DNA from: Chrysemys picta bellii
Lineage: Eukaryota; Chordata; Testudines; Emydidae
Assembly: GCF_011386835.1 (NCBI RefSeq)
Contig: NC_088792.1
Location: 47,110,882 to 47,174,881, forward strand
Direction: 5' to 3'
DNA length: 64,000 nucleotides
The notes under the pieces were generated by a model, which saw only the letters and a program-made list of their open reading frames with translations, was not told where the DNA came from and searched no databases. A program made the position numbers and the translations under genes. Positions 12,263 to 22,519 of the stretch are shown piece by piece (positions within the stretch are counted from its first letter, which is position 1; each line of letters opens with the position of its first letter).

Positions 12263-14153
12263 ATGATGGAGTCCCAGGATCGCAAAAGAGCTCCAGGATG
12301 GACCGAATGGGAGGTACGGGATCTGCTCGCCATATGGGGAGACGAATCAGTGCTAGCTGAACTCCGTAGCAGTAAATGAAATTCCAAAACATTAGAAAAA
12401 GTCTCAAAGGGCATGAAGGACAGAGGCCATAACAGGGACGCACAGCAGTGCCGCGTGAAAATTAAGGAGCTAAGGCAAGCTTACCACAAAACCAGAGAGG
12501 CAAATGGAAGGTCTGGGGCAGAGCCGCAGACGTGCCGCTTCTACGCTGAGCTGCATGCCATGCTAGGGGGTGCAGCCACCACTACCCCAATCCTGTGCTT
12601 TGACTTCGTCAATGGAGAATCATGAAACACGGAAGCGGGTTTTGGGGACGAGGAAGATAGCTCACAGCAAGGAAGCGGGGAAACCGGTTTCCCCAACAGC
12701 CAGGATATGTTTTTCACCCTGGACCTGGAACCAGTAACCCCCGAACCCACCCAAGGCGTGCTCCCAGACCCTGAGGGCACACAAGGGACCTCTGGTGAGT
12801 GTACCTTTGTAAATATTACACATGGTTTAAAAGCAAGCATGTTTAATGATTAATTTGCCCAGGCATTCGCGGCCAGTACAGCTACTGGAAAAGTCTGTTA
12901 ATGTGTATGGGGATGGAGCGGAAATTCTCCAGGGACATCTCCAGAAAGCTCTCCTTGATGTACTCCCAAAGCCTTTGCAAAAGGTTTCTGGGGAGGGCTG
13001 CATTATTCCGTCCTCCATGGTAGGACACTTTACCATGCCAGGCCAGTAGCACGTAGTCTGGAATCATTGCATGGCAGCATATGGTCCCGATGTTTGCTGG
13101 CATGCAGACAACATCCATTCCTTATCTCTTTGTTGTCCTCAGGAGAGTGATATCATTCATGATCACCTGGTTGAAATAGGGTGATTTTATTAAGGGGACG
13201 TTCAGAGGTGCCCGTTCCTGCTCTGCTGAACAGAAATGTTCCCTGCTGTTATTGATCATCCCAGAGAATTGGATGGGGGAGGGGGGGTTAGTTGGGAAAC
13301 CGCTGCCCCTCGTTTTACATTACAAACCCATTTTAAATGGCCAACCCAATGGCTGCTTGGTATGTGAAATGAGGGCGCTGCTGTTTGAAACCATTCCCAC
13401 ATGTTATGAAGGTTAAAAAAGCCAAAAGACTGTGGCTTACCATGGCTGCCTGCAAGCCGAATTCTGTTGCCTGGCACTGCGTGAGTGATCTCTCACACCA
13501 AACTGGCAGGCCCTCAATATAAGAGGAAAAATGCGACCTTGTAACGAAAACACGTGTGCTGTGTAATGTGAACAGCAAGATTTAACATGAAAGAGTGTAC
13601 CCATTGTCCTCTAAAATGTGTCTTTTTAAATACCACCTCTCCCTTCTCCTCCACCAGCTGCAAATGTTTCTCCTTCGCAGAGGCTAGTGAAGATTAGAAA
13701 GCGAAAAAGGCGCACTTAGGATGACATGTTCTCAGAGCTCCAGATGTCCTCCCACGCTGACAGAGCACAGCAGAATGCGTGGAGGCAGACAATGTCAGAG
13801 TGCAGGAAAGCACAATATGAACATGAGGAGAGGTGGCGGGCTGAATCGCGGGCTGAAGAGAGCAAGTGGCGGGCTGAAGAGGATAGGTGGCGTCAGCTTG
13901 CTGACAGAAGGCAAGAGTCGATGCTCCGGCTGCTGGAGCATCAAACTATATGCTCCAGAGTATGGTTGAGCTGCAGGAAAGGCAGCAGGAGCACAGACCG
14001 CCGCTACAGCCCCTGTGTAACCAACAGCCCTCCTCCCCAAGTTCCATTGGCTCCTCACCCAGACGCCCAAGAACGTGGTGGGGAGGCCTCCGGCCACCAG
14101 CCACCCCAGAGGATTGCCCAAGCAACAGAAGGCTGGCCTTCAATAAGTTGTAA
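12263..14153 (+). pseudogene. Harbinger Myb/SANT-like DNA-binding protein, two exons, broken
   Basis: The partner protein of Harbinger transposase, known from other systems to bind element DNA and help nuclear import. Reading from ATG at 12263, exon 1 (to 12794, donor GTGAGT) encodes a tryptophan-spaced Myb-like start (APGWTEWEVRDLLAIWG), then QQCRVKIKELRQAYHKTR and TCRFYAELHAMLGG. Exon 2 (from acceptor CCACCAG, 13658) carries a long basic/acidic helix with repeated RWRAESRAEESKWRAEE-like units and ends FNKL-stop at 14151-14153. In-frame TGA codons interrupt exon 1 at the SSK/NSK and GES/NTE junctions. A TAG precedes DDMFSEL, and a 1-nt shift follows LLEHQT. It is a pseudogene; the exon structure is inferred from frame and splice motifs. 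Confidence 0.85.
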
Positions 14154-14227
14154 AGTTTCAAAGTGCAGTGTGTCCTTGTCCTTATCTCCTCTTCCACCCC
14201 TCCCGAGCTACCTTGGCAATTATCCCC

Positions 14228-15838
14228 CTATTTGTGTGATGAATTAATAAAGAATGCATGAACGTGAAGTAACAATACCTTTATTGCCTCTGCAAGCGGT
14301 GCTCGAAGGGGGGAGGGAAGGGTGGTTAACTTACAGGGAAGAAGAGTGAACTGGGGGGGGGGGGGCGTCATCAAGGAGAAACAAACATAACTTTCACACC
14401 GTAGCATGAAATTGGTTTTTAAAACTTCTCTGATGTGCACCGCACCCTGCTGCGCTCTTCTAACCGCCCTGGTGTCTGGCTGCGCATAATCAGCAGCCAG
14501 GCGATTTGCCTCAACTTCCCACCCCGCCATAAATGTCTCCCTCTTACTCTCACAGAGATTGTGGAGCACACAGCAAGCAGTAATAACAATGGGAATATTG
14601 GTTTCGCTGAGGTCTATCCGAGTCAGTAAACTGCGCCAGCGCACTTTTAAACGTCCAAATGCACGTTTTACCACCATTCTGCACTTGCTCAGCCTATAGT
14701 TGAACAGCTCCTGACTACTGTCCAGGCTGCCTATGTATGGCTTCATGAGCCATGGCATTAAGGGGTAGGCTGGGTCCCCAAGGATAACTATAGGCATTTC
14801 AACATCCCCAATGGTTATTTTCTGGTCTGGGAAGAAAGTCCCTTCCTGCAGCTTTTGAAACAGACCAGAGTTCCTGAAGACACGAGCATCGTGTACCTTT
14901 CCCGGCCATCCCACGTTGATGTTAGTGAAACGTCCCTTATGATCCACCAGTGCTTGCAGCAGCATTGAGAAGTACCCCTTGCGGTTTATGTACTCACTGG
15001 CTTGGTGCTCCGGTGCCAAGATAGGGATATGGGTTCTGTCTATCGCCTCACCACAGTTAGGGAATCCCATTGCAGCAAAGCCATCCACTATGACCTGCAC
15101 GTTTCCCAGAGTCACTACCCTTGATACCAGCAGCTCTTTGATTGCGTTGGCTACTTGGATCACAGCAGCCCCCACAGTAGATTTACCCACTGCAAATTGA
15201 TTCCCGACTGACCGGTAGCTGTCTGGCGTTGCAAGCTTCCACAGGGCTATCGCCACTCGCTTCTCAACTGTGAGGGCTGCTCTCATCTTGGTATTCTGGC
15301 GCTTCAGGGCAGGGGAAAGCAACTCACAAAGTTCCATGAAAGTGCTCTTACGCATGCGAAAGTTTCGCAGCCACTGGGAATCATCCCACACCTGCAACAC
15401 TATGCGGTCCCACCAGTCTGTACTTGTTTCCCTGGCCCAGAATCGGCATTCTACGGTATGAACCTGCCCCATTAACACCATGATTTGAACATTGCTGGGG
15501 CCCGTACTTTGTGAGAGGTCAATGTCCATGTCTATTTCCTCATCACTTTCGTCGCCGTGCCGTCGCCTCCTCACCTGGTTTTGCCTTGGCAGGTTCTGGT
15601 CCTGCATATACTCCAGGATAATGCGCGTGGTGTTTAAAGTGCTCATAATTGCCACGGTGATCTGAGCGGGCTCCATGATCTCAGTGCTACAGCGTCTGGG
15701 CTGAAAAAAGGCGCGAAACGATTCTGCCGTTGCTTTCACGGCAGGGATGGAGGGAGGGACCTGATGACATGTACCCAGAATCACCCGCGACACTGTTTTT
15801 GCCCCATCAGGCATTGGGATCTCAACCCAGAATTCCAA
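14228..15838 (-). CDS. PIF/Harbinger DDE transposase (HARBI1-like), open frame but altered catalytic site
   Basis: A continuous 536-residue frame on the minus strand. The N-terminal third holds an acidic stretch (ESDEEIDMDIDL, about 97-108). A helix-turn-helix-like segment (YRSVGNQFAVGKSTVGAAV, about 208-226) precedes the nuclease domain. Catalytic positions: Asp267 in AIDRTHIPI and Asp355 in ILGDPAYPL. The third acid is expected in the MVV-x-RAFGRLK segment, where PIF/Harbinger and HARBI1 proteins have Glu; here codon 391 (14666-14668) is AAA, Lys. The last 50 or so residues (PPPPQFTLLPCKL onward) look like read-through of non-coding sequence beside a G run at 14347-14357. The start used is the first Met of the frame and may be too far upstream. 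It probably encodes an inactive enzyme. Confidence 0.85.
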   Translation of the reverse strand: MEFWVEIPMPDGAKTVSRVILGTCHQVPPSIPAVKATAESFRAFFQPRRCSTEIMEPAQITVAIMSTLNTTRIILEYMQDQNLPRQNQVRRRRHGDESDEEIDMDIDLSQSTGPSNVQIMVLMGQVHTVECRFWARETSTDWWDRIVLQVWDDSQWLRNFRMRKSTFMELCELLSPALKRQNTKMRAALTVEKRVAIALWKLATPDSYRSVGNQFAVGKSTVGAAVIQVANAIKELLVSRVVTLGNVQVIVDGFAAMGFPNCGEAIDRTHIPILAPEHQASEYINRKGYFSMLLQALVDHKGRFTNINVGWPGKVHDARVFRNSGLFQKLQEGTFFPDQKITIGDVEMPIVILGDPAYPLMPWLMKPYIGSLDSSQELFNYRLSKCRMVVKRAFGRLKVRWRSLLTRIDLSETNIPIVITACCVLHNLCESKRETFMAGWEVEANRLAADYAQPDTRAVRRAQQGAVHIREVLKTNFMLRCESYVCFSLMTPPPPQFTLLPCKLTTLPSPLRAPLAEAIKVLLLHVHAFFINSSHK

Positions 15839-16042
15839 TGGGCGGCAGAGACTGCGGGATAGCTACCACAGTGCAAGGCTCCGGAAGTCAACGCTAGCCT
15901 TGGTAATGTGGACACAGTCCGCCGACTTAATGCACTTAGAGCATTTTGTGTGGGGACACACACAATCGACCTTATAAAAATGATTTCTAAACAACCGACT
16001 TCTATAAATTCGACCTAATTTCGTAGTGTAGACATACCCTTA

Positions 16043-16336
16043 TCCACACACTGCCCCTTGTGTCAGCAGTGCACGTCCTCACCAAGAGTGCTTGCACTGC
16101 TTGTACTGTCAGTGTGGGGCATTGTGGGATGACTTCTGAGAGCAACATAGTGTCTGCACTGACACCACATTGACCTTACTACATTGACACTCTGCCTCTT
16201 GTGGAGGTGGAGTTATTGAGTTGGAGTAGTGGGGCACTTACGCAGCGGAAGCGGAATTTTAGTATAGATGATTACATTGTTAGGTTGATGTAAGCTGCCT
16301 TGTATTGACCTGACTCTGTAGTCTAGAGTAGACCTG
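16043..16336. mobile_element. right arm of the older Harbinger-like MITE
   Basis: Sequence after the Harbinger right end contains CTTGTACTGTCAGTGTGGGG and closes with ACTCTGTAGTCTAGAGTAGA, whose reverse complement resembles the terminal CTACACTAC motif at 11802. Together with 11802-11881 it would form a MITE of about 375 bp, split by the 4.2-kb element. The ends are diverged, so this is tentative. Confidence 0.4.
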
Positions 16337-17547
16337 AGTAAATGTTTAATGTATACAGAAAGCATTATAAATGTTATAAAACATTGTAAATAGTTTAGAG
16401 TACTTGAAATACTCTGAACAACTTTTAAACAAATGCTATTAGACAGTAAATCTACTTGTGTTTGTCATACAGACTTCCTTGCCTTTGTTGCTATTACATA
16501 TGCAAGTTTTCAACATAACATTTACATTTCTACTCGCTCGCTCTTTCTTCTCCTTTTTTCCTTTTTCCTTTTCTCAGACTTTTCAGAGTTTGCAAAGAAT
16601 GGTAGCATTTTAGTCCTTTCAAACACTTCAGAATCTTGTCAGCAAACAGTCTGGGATCTTCACAGCTAGCAACATTCCAGTCCTTGGATCAAACAGAAAT
16701 AAGTAGCCTGTAACAAGGTACAGGTATTGGGATCAGCATATAAAATTTCCATTCACTGAATTTCTATAAGGCAACTATCATCTCCCCAGAAGGCCAGCTA
16801 AGTCAGGTAAGAATGTATAAACTCTTGCCTCATTTAGCTCTGCCCCTGTTCTCTCTTTAATCGCGAAGGAATCCCAGTTTGAAGTAGTTAATGAATAGTG
16901 AAAACAAGTTCCATAGTTTGCCTCTAGAGGTGACAAATGCTCTTCTCCCAGCTCTTCTTCTAAGTCCATAAAACACACCACAGTGGAACAGTAATTAGCT
17001 ATATATATATACTGGTACAAATATTTCAACGCAGTCCTCACATCAGACACATCTCCTGGTCTTGCATTGCTCAGCCTCTGAGTCCACATGGCTGTCTTTA
17101 ACTCTTATAAATATAACCTTTCCCTCCCAAGCTCTGATTGTCTCAGCTGGTGACTGTGTGGAACCTGCAAGACTCCTAGCTCACAATGAAACCTTCCCAT
17201 ACAGCTGCAGAAACAGCTACTCATTATAGAACTAAAATCTGTATTCTCCCCACTGTTTGGCCCAAAGAAAATCAGACAAAGTCAAATGTTGCAGGATAAA
17301 GCATGTGGGTTACATTAGCCATAATATAAGCATAAAAATAAAAATGCTGCTTTAAAAGTCAAACTTACTGATAGTTTCCATAGATGTAGCTATGATATTA
17401 ATGATGAGAAAATCTGCCTTGCTTGCAGTAGGCAGGATGTAATAAAATACTCTCATGGTTCTGATAATACAAAATGAAATTAAAATTCTTTCATAAACGT
17501 TTGCATACCTTGAATTACACACATATCCCTCCCCCCCCCACACACAC
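16337..17547. other. no gene recognised
   Basis: AT-rich sequence without repeat ends or exons that I can identify. A CA/C-rich low-complexity tract lies at about 17530-17549. Confidence 0.5.
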
Positions 17548-17780
17548 ACTGCAAGCTTCAGACAGGCATGGAATGGCACCAGCAGGAACTGTGCTTCATG
17601 GAGGCGTTGCCCACCCAAACTGCAAGCCTTGGGCAGGCATGGAGTGGCACTAGCAGAAGCTGCGCTTTGCAGTGGGGTAGCTGATAACGGTGATCAGCTC
17701 CCCCACTGTGAAGTGCAGCTGCTGCAGCACCACTCCGCACCTGTCCAAGACTTGCAGTTTGTGGGGGAAATGCTGCCCTG
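17548..17780. repeat. 71-bp tandem duplication followed by an inverted copy
   Basis: ACTGCAAGCYTYRGRCAGGC starts at 17548 and again at 17619, giving a direct repeat with a 71-base period. The segment 17700-17776 (CCCCACTGTGAAGTGCAGCT... GACTTGCAGTTTGTGGG) is an inverted copy of about 17600-17676. The second unit and the inverted copy could form a long hairpin around a 20-base loop. It resembles a hairpin MITE, but I see no terminal repeats or target duplication. Confidence 0.65.
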
Positions 17781-18446
17781 CTTCCCCAAACTATGCCCAT
17801 GTTAAAAAGTAGGGGTGCCTAGCCCCAGGGCCCCCCTGCCATTCCGGCGCCATTGCTCAGTGGCTCACTCTATGTTCCCTTTTGTTAATTCCTGTGGAAG
17901 ATCATTGTCGAGGAGACAATAATTAAAACCTGTTGTCTGTTTTCCTTTTTTCCGGTTCTTAACCAACTAATACTTAGTTTTCAGAGTCAATCTTTAATAG
18001 TTGATGAACCTCTTAAAAATACTTCTTCTGGATTTGTTTTTACTTTTTTATTTGATATTGGTAAAACGTTCTGATTATAAACCAATGTCCGTATTCTCAG
18101 TGTGGCAGTTAAGCTATTCGCTTCTGATAAGTGCTTGAAATGTTTGATGCCTCTTCACTGTTCTCTAAAGGGCGTTCTGTGCTCTCATATTAGAGCAATA
18201 AAATAATCAAGCTCCATTTCAACCTCCAAGGTCTCTGGCACAATTTTCATCTGAATAGTGTATATATCAGAACCCACGCTGCTACCTCTTTGTGGATTTG
18301 AAATATTGGTATTGCTGCATATGCTATTAAATTTACAGATTAATTTATATGGGGAAGGTAACTGAGTTCAAGGTGCCGTGGGAATGATAGTTGAATATTT
18401 CTTGATTTTTTTTTTTTTTTTTTCTTTTAAGAAAATTTTCTAATTG

Positions 18447-18710
18447 AGGTTACGTCTATACTATCCACTGAATCGGAGGGTAGCGATCGATCTATCGGGG
18501 ATTGATTTATCGCGTGTAGTGTAGACGCGATAAATTGATCCCCGATCGCTCTCCCGTCGACTACTGTACTCCAGCTCAGCGAGAGGCGGAAGCAAAGTCG
18601 ACGGGGGAGCCGCGGCAGTCGACTACGCTATTCTCTTAGCTGAAGTTGCGTATCTTAGATCGATTCCCTCCCCTCCCCCCCCCCCCCCCCCCCAGTGTAG
18701 ACCAGGCCTA
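18447..18710. mobile_element. hairpin-rich MITE (CTACACTA ends), copy 1 of 3
   Basis: Ends are GGTTACGTCTATACTA on the left and an inverted AGTGTAGACCAGGCCTAA on the right. The interior is built of inverted repeats: GGGGATTGATTTATCGCG against CGCGATAAATTGATCCCC, and two GTCGACGGG-type boxes. TAGCTGAAGTTGCGTATC matches the other copies. A poly-C run (18675-18693) lies near the right end. It is homologous to 38622-38907 and 42929-43192. The end motif is shared with the Harbinger element here, so a Harbinger-mobilised MITE is the best guess. Confidence 0.7.
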
Positions 18711-18789
18711 AGATTTTAATTTTAGCCATAGCAGTGTAAAAGGCTTCTCTTTACCCACACTTCGCTGCTGTTGTACTCTGTGATTATGA

Positions 18790-19480
18790 GGGATCATGGG
18801 CCTCAAATCCAGGCTGAGGTCCCCAAGGAATTCTTGGACCATGGCTGCCACCCAACAGCTCCCCAGAACAAATGGAGTAGGGGGTTAGTGAAGGTCTAAC
18901 TCATAAAACGTTCCCACCCATGAAGCTCCTGATTGGGGGAGACATCCAGCCCCACCAATCGGCTGCGATGTACTACTTAAACCAGCAGAAGGCACAGCAG
19001 GTTGTCCAAGCAACTAAGTGAATCCCTGGCTTGCTGCTGATATGGACCATCTGTACCTGCCTGACTCCTGAGCCCTGCCTCCCAGCTGTTCCTGCTTTCC
19101 TTATCCCAAATTCTTATCTGTTCTCCGTTCCTGCTTCGCTCCAGGTTCCTGCTCCTATGCTCTACATCTGATGTTGACTCTGGCTTTGACCCCTGACTTG
19201 GCTCCTGACTCTGTCTCCCACTCTGATATTTGGCTTGATACCTGGCTATAGCTCTGACCTTGGCTTGGACCTGACTCTGACCCTGACTCTGGTTCCAAGC
19301 TCTGGACTCTGACCGTTAGGCCTGACCAACCATGCCCTGGTTCCTCCAGTGATTTCATACCAATCCACTCTCAGAATGTTTACATCAGCTGTGACATCCA
19401 CCATCGCTCAGACAGACATAGTGCTTTTAGGAGCCATGGAGGAGTGTAACCATTGTGCTCCCCCTGACAAGGATGCAGTG
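18790..19480. repeat. possible Gypsy-type LTR or leader, unconfirmed
   Basis: The stretch includes TGATATGGACCATCTGTACC and a long run of degenerate CTGACYYTG/TTGGCT repeats (about 19160-19320), a composition I associate with turtle Gypsy LTR regions. I could not define ends, a target duplication or a primer-binding site. The Gypsy coding remnant at 21.8-24.3 kb is on the minus strand and need not be the same element. Confidence 0.35.
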
Positions 19481-20280
19481 TAGACCTTCCGCAGTGGTGG
19501 CTGATGTTTCTGGTCAACACTGGGGAGTGGAACCATGTTCCTTTGGAGAGGCTATTGCCCCTGAGGATGCTAGCCTCATACAGTCCTTGTGCACACTCTG
19601 AGCATAAGGACTGTAATTATGTCTGACTCTCATTCAGGGGTACAAGATAGATGTAGGGACACAATCTGTCTTGCACTGTGTGTATATTATTGACTAATCA
19701 AAGCAGAATTTTTTTAAAAAAAAGCTTTTTAAAAAACTGCATACTCTATTAGAATATTTGGTGTCAGTGGTCTTGAACTGATGGTGGAAAGTTGTGAAAC
19801 TGATCATCCGGTTGTGAATTTTTCACCTGAACTAAGCTAAATAATCAGGAGTCTTCTTTCAGTAAAGAATCAAACAGAGCAGAACTTTTCAACTGCTCAC
19901 CTTAAATAACTCCTATTTTAGAATTTTACCACTAAAATAAGATTTTGCTAGAAACATTCTTGGTATAAAAATTTCATTTTGTCAATGCAAATAGAGCATT
20001 TAGGGAGTAAAATTATCCTTTTTGTATACAGTATTCTATATTCTACACTGTCTTCATCAGTTATAAAAAGGCTTAAACTGTTTCCAAATGTGGAACTTTT
20101 GTAAAGTAACATATATATTTTCTGACTTGAATTGTACTATTTACATAGTAGTTTGCTGTTGAGATTACTTTTATAATAGCTTCTTGGCACAAAATGTAAT
20201 GTCTGTTCTTGCATAAGACGATGGCTAGGGTGCAATAGTCATTCTTTATACTTTTGGTAGTAGGTCGAGTGAGGCTCTAA

Positions 20281-20366
20281 GACAAGGTGGGTGAGGTAAT
20301 ATCTCTTACTGGACCAACTTCTGTTGGTGAAAGAGACAGGCTTCTGAGCTACACAGAGCTCTTCTG
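20281..20366 (-). repeat. interspersed repeat fragment, possibly Penelope-like terminal sequence
   Basis: Contains GGTGGGTGAGGTAATATCTC, GGACCAACTTCTGTTGGTGA and AGCTACACAGAGCTCTTCT, a very common sauropsid repeat. On the minus strand AGAAGAGCTC-TGTGT-AGCTC forms a short stem where a hammerhead ribozyme's stem II would be, as described for Penelope-like elements. In this copy the flanking core is damaged (CAGAAG where CGAAAG would be expected). Family assignment is from memory of the sequence. Confidence 0.5.
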
Positions 20367-20888
20367 GCTATTATTTTAGAAATCTACAGATAAACATTGC
20401 ATAATGTTTTTGACCTTGGATATTTTGTCTCAAACTAAACAAAATTCCATTTGAATTACAAATATGAAATACTAAGACAGGTACAATTTAGTCACTGTTG
20501 AGTGACTGAGTTCCGTTGACTAACCCTCTTACCTACTGGAACCTTGTAGCAAGGTACTGATCGATAACTGTTAACAAGCCATTGGCCATAATGAATGACC
20601 TCCCCTCTGGAAATAAGAGCATGGCTTTTTTTAACAAAAGGAGTTAGAGTCTGGAACAGAAATGTCTTTGCAGCGAAACTCTAGGAACAGCCAAGATTAG
20701 TGAGAAAGTATAGACTGAGTATTGTATTTTTGTTATGAGTTAAAGCCATAAAGCCAAACTGCAGAAATGGGGTAAATTTGGATTAAACACAGAAGGTCTG
20801 ATATTTCACTGACAGAAGCATAAATCAGAAGTAATTCTACTGAAGTTAGTGGAATTACAAGATATAAAACTGGAGGAATTGAGTAGAA

Positions 20889-21197
20889 CAGGGGTAGGCA
20901 ACTTATGGCACGCTTGCCAAAGGCGGCACGCGAGCTGATTTTCAGGTACTCACACTGCCCAGGTCCTGGCCACCAGTCCGGGGGGCTCTGCATTTTAATT
21001 TAATTTTAAATGAAGCTTCTTAAACATTTTTAAAACCTTATTTACTTTACATACAACAATAGTTTAGTTATATATTATAGACTTATAGAAAGAAACCTTC
21101 TAAAAACGTTAAAATGTATTACTGGTGCGCGAAACCTTAAATTAGATTGAATAAATGAAGACTCGGCACACCAAATCTGAAAGGTTGCCGACCCCTG
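20889..21197. mobile_element. hAT MITE, 309 bp, near-perfect 8-bp duplication, copy 1
   Basis: Ends are CAGGGGTAGGCAAC and inverted GTTGCCGACCCCTG. The flanking 8-mers are GAGTAGAA (20881-20888) and GTGTAGAA (21198-21205), matching at 7 of 8 positions. This is the expected hAT target-duplication length. The interior is AT-rich with TATAGACTTATAGAAAGA. The same element occurs in opposite orientation at 31435-31742. It is non-coding. Confidence 0.85.
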
Positions 21198-21839
21198 GTG
21201 TAGAATCGAGCCCAGTAACTGCAGATTTTCCTCAGAGCAGAGTGGAAAGTCCACTTACATCAGGGAAGTTTGGACCAGGGTTCAGATATGTGGAGAGTAA
21301 CTTGATAAGCAATTCATTTCGGGTGACATCAAATCTCAACATGTTAAGAATAAGTTTCTGATAAACAGAAGTTTATTTAACATCTAGGTAACATTTTCAG
21401 GAGAAAACTGCCATCCTGCATACAAATTCAGTTTTACTCGTGACTGACATTTACAAACTGTGAGTAAATTTATTTTTAAATGGGTGAAGAATGCAGTAAT
21501 GAGAGGGAATCAAAATAGCTATGCTGAAGTTGCAACAAGTTCTAGATATAATAAAACATAAACAATTTTCTTTTAAAACCAAAACTCAGACCATCTTGAA
21601 TTTATACTGTACTATCTGAACAGTCTTCTTTTCTCATCTGAAGATCTGTAAAATGAACTTTTAAAAAATGGTGACTCTCATGAAATATTTGAGAAACCTG
21701 AGGTTTATGAGCAATCAAAACTCTCGTACAAAAGTAATTGAGACCAACAAAGCCACAGAGATGAGGATTCAGTCTCTCCCTCTTTTCAACAGTTTGCATC
21801 AGCAAACCCCAAGCCCTGTGTCAGAGGGGTCTGTGACCA

Positions 21840-22080
21840 CCATAAAAGGCTTGTCAAAGTCTGGGCTTACCAGAACTGAGTCTGTACTTAAGGCTTTGTT
21901 CTGTTCTCAGAAGGCCCACTGACGCTGTTTAGACCAGGCAATCTTGTCTGGTTTACCCTTCTTACATAAATCAGTGATGGGAGCAGTTAGGGTACTAAAG
22001 TACAGGATGGATCTCCAGTAATATCCTGCCATCCCAGTAAAGATTTGTACTTTTTACTTGTCTGAGGAGTGGGCCAAGGT
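21840..22080 (-). pseudogene. Gypsy pol fragment: RT connection and start of RNase H
   Basis: The minus-strand translation of about 22045-21915 gives KVQIFTGMAGYYWR followed by an STLTAPITDLCKKGKPDKIAW-type stretch. That is the hallmark end of a Ty3/Gypsy reverse transcriptase (usual form FLGMAGYYRRFIPNFS). It continues into KALSTDSVLVSPDFDKPF and VVTDPSDTGLG, the start of the RNase H domain with its first acidic residue. Frame breaks surround it. This is clear family-level similarity by eye. Confidence 0.75.
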
Positions 22081-22519
22081 CATGCACTTTCCTGGTCTGG
22101 CTGCTGCTCAGAGATGCCTGTCAGCTTTAATATCAGGTTTAGAACCAATGTCTGGGGCTTTCTGCTTTTGGCTCCAAGTAGCCACGAAAGTGGCCTGGGC
22201 CCAGGACTCTAGGTCAGTTCCCATCAACACCTCCATTGACATTTGGGTGTGTACCCCAACAGCCTTAGGCCCCTAATTGTCACCCCATTTCAGGTGCTCT
22301 GAGTCATTGGGAATTGGAAAGGAGGTCCCATTATTTGGAATGGGGAAAATCCTTCAGGGGTCCATTACCCCGATTGTTCCAGAGTTATTTGTGCCCCGGT
22401 GTCCCTCCATCCCTTGGCATTTTTCCCACCTCCCTCCCACTGGGAAACAGCATTTAGTCTATTCTTCTTTGGGGCCTGACAACATTAGGTTTACTCATTG
22501 GACCATCAGGGTTGGAACT

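Larger units (their letters stand above)
11882..16039. mobile_element. near-complete PIF/Harbinger DNA transposon
   Basis: The left end reads GACCTGATCTACACTAC with subterminal TTTTAGGTCGAATTT. The right end, reverse-complemented, reads GGGTATGTCTACACTACG with AATTAGGTCGAATTT. TTA lies immediately outside both ends (11879-11881 and 16040-16042), the 3-bp duplication typical of PIF/Harbinger. Inside are the two genes characteristic of the superfamily: a two-exon Myb/SANT-like protein on + (12263-14153) and a DDE transposase on - (15838-14228), converging tail to tail. The Myb gene is broken, and the transposase has lost an expected catalytic residue. An alternative outer left end lies at 11802. 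Confidence 0.88.

Noticed and set aside
13726..14247. Independent helical protein rich in RWRAEE units
   Set aside because: It is exon 2 of the Harbinger Myb-like gene, continued out of frame.
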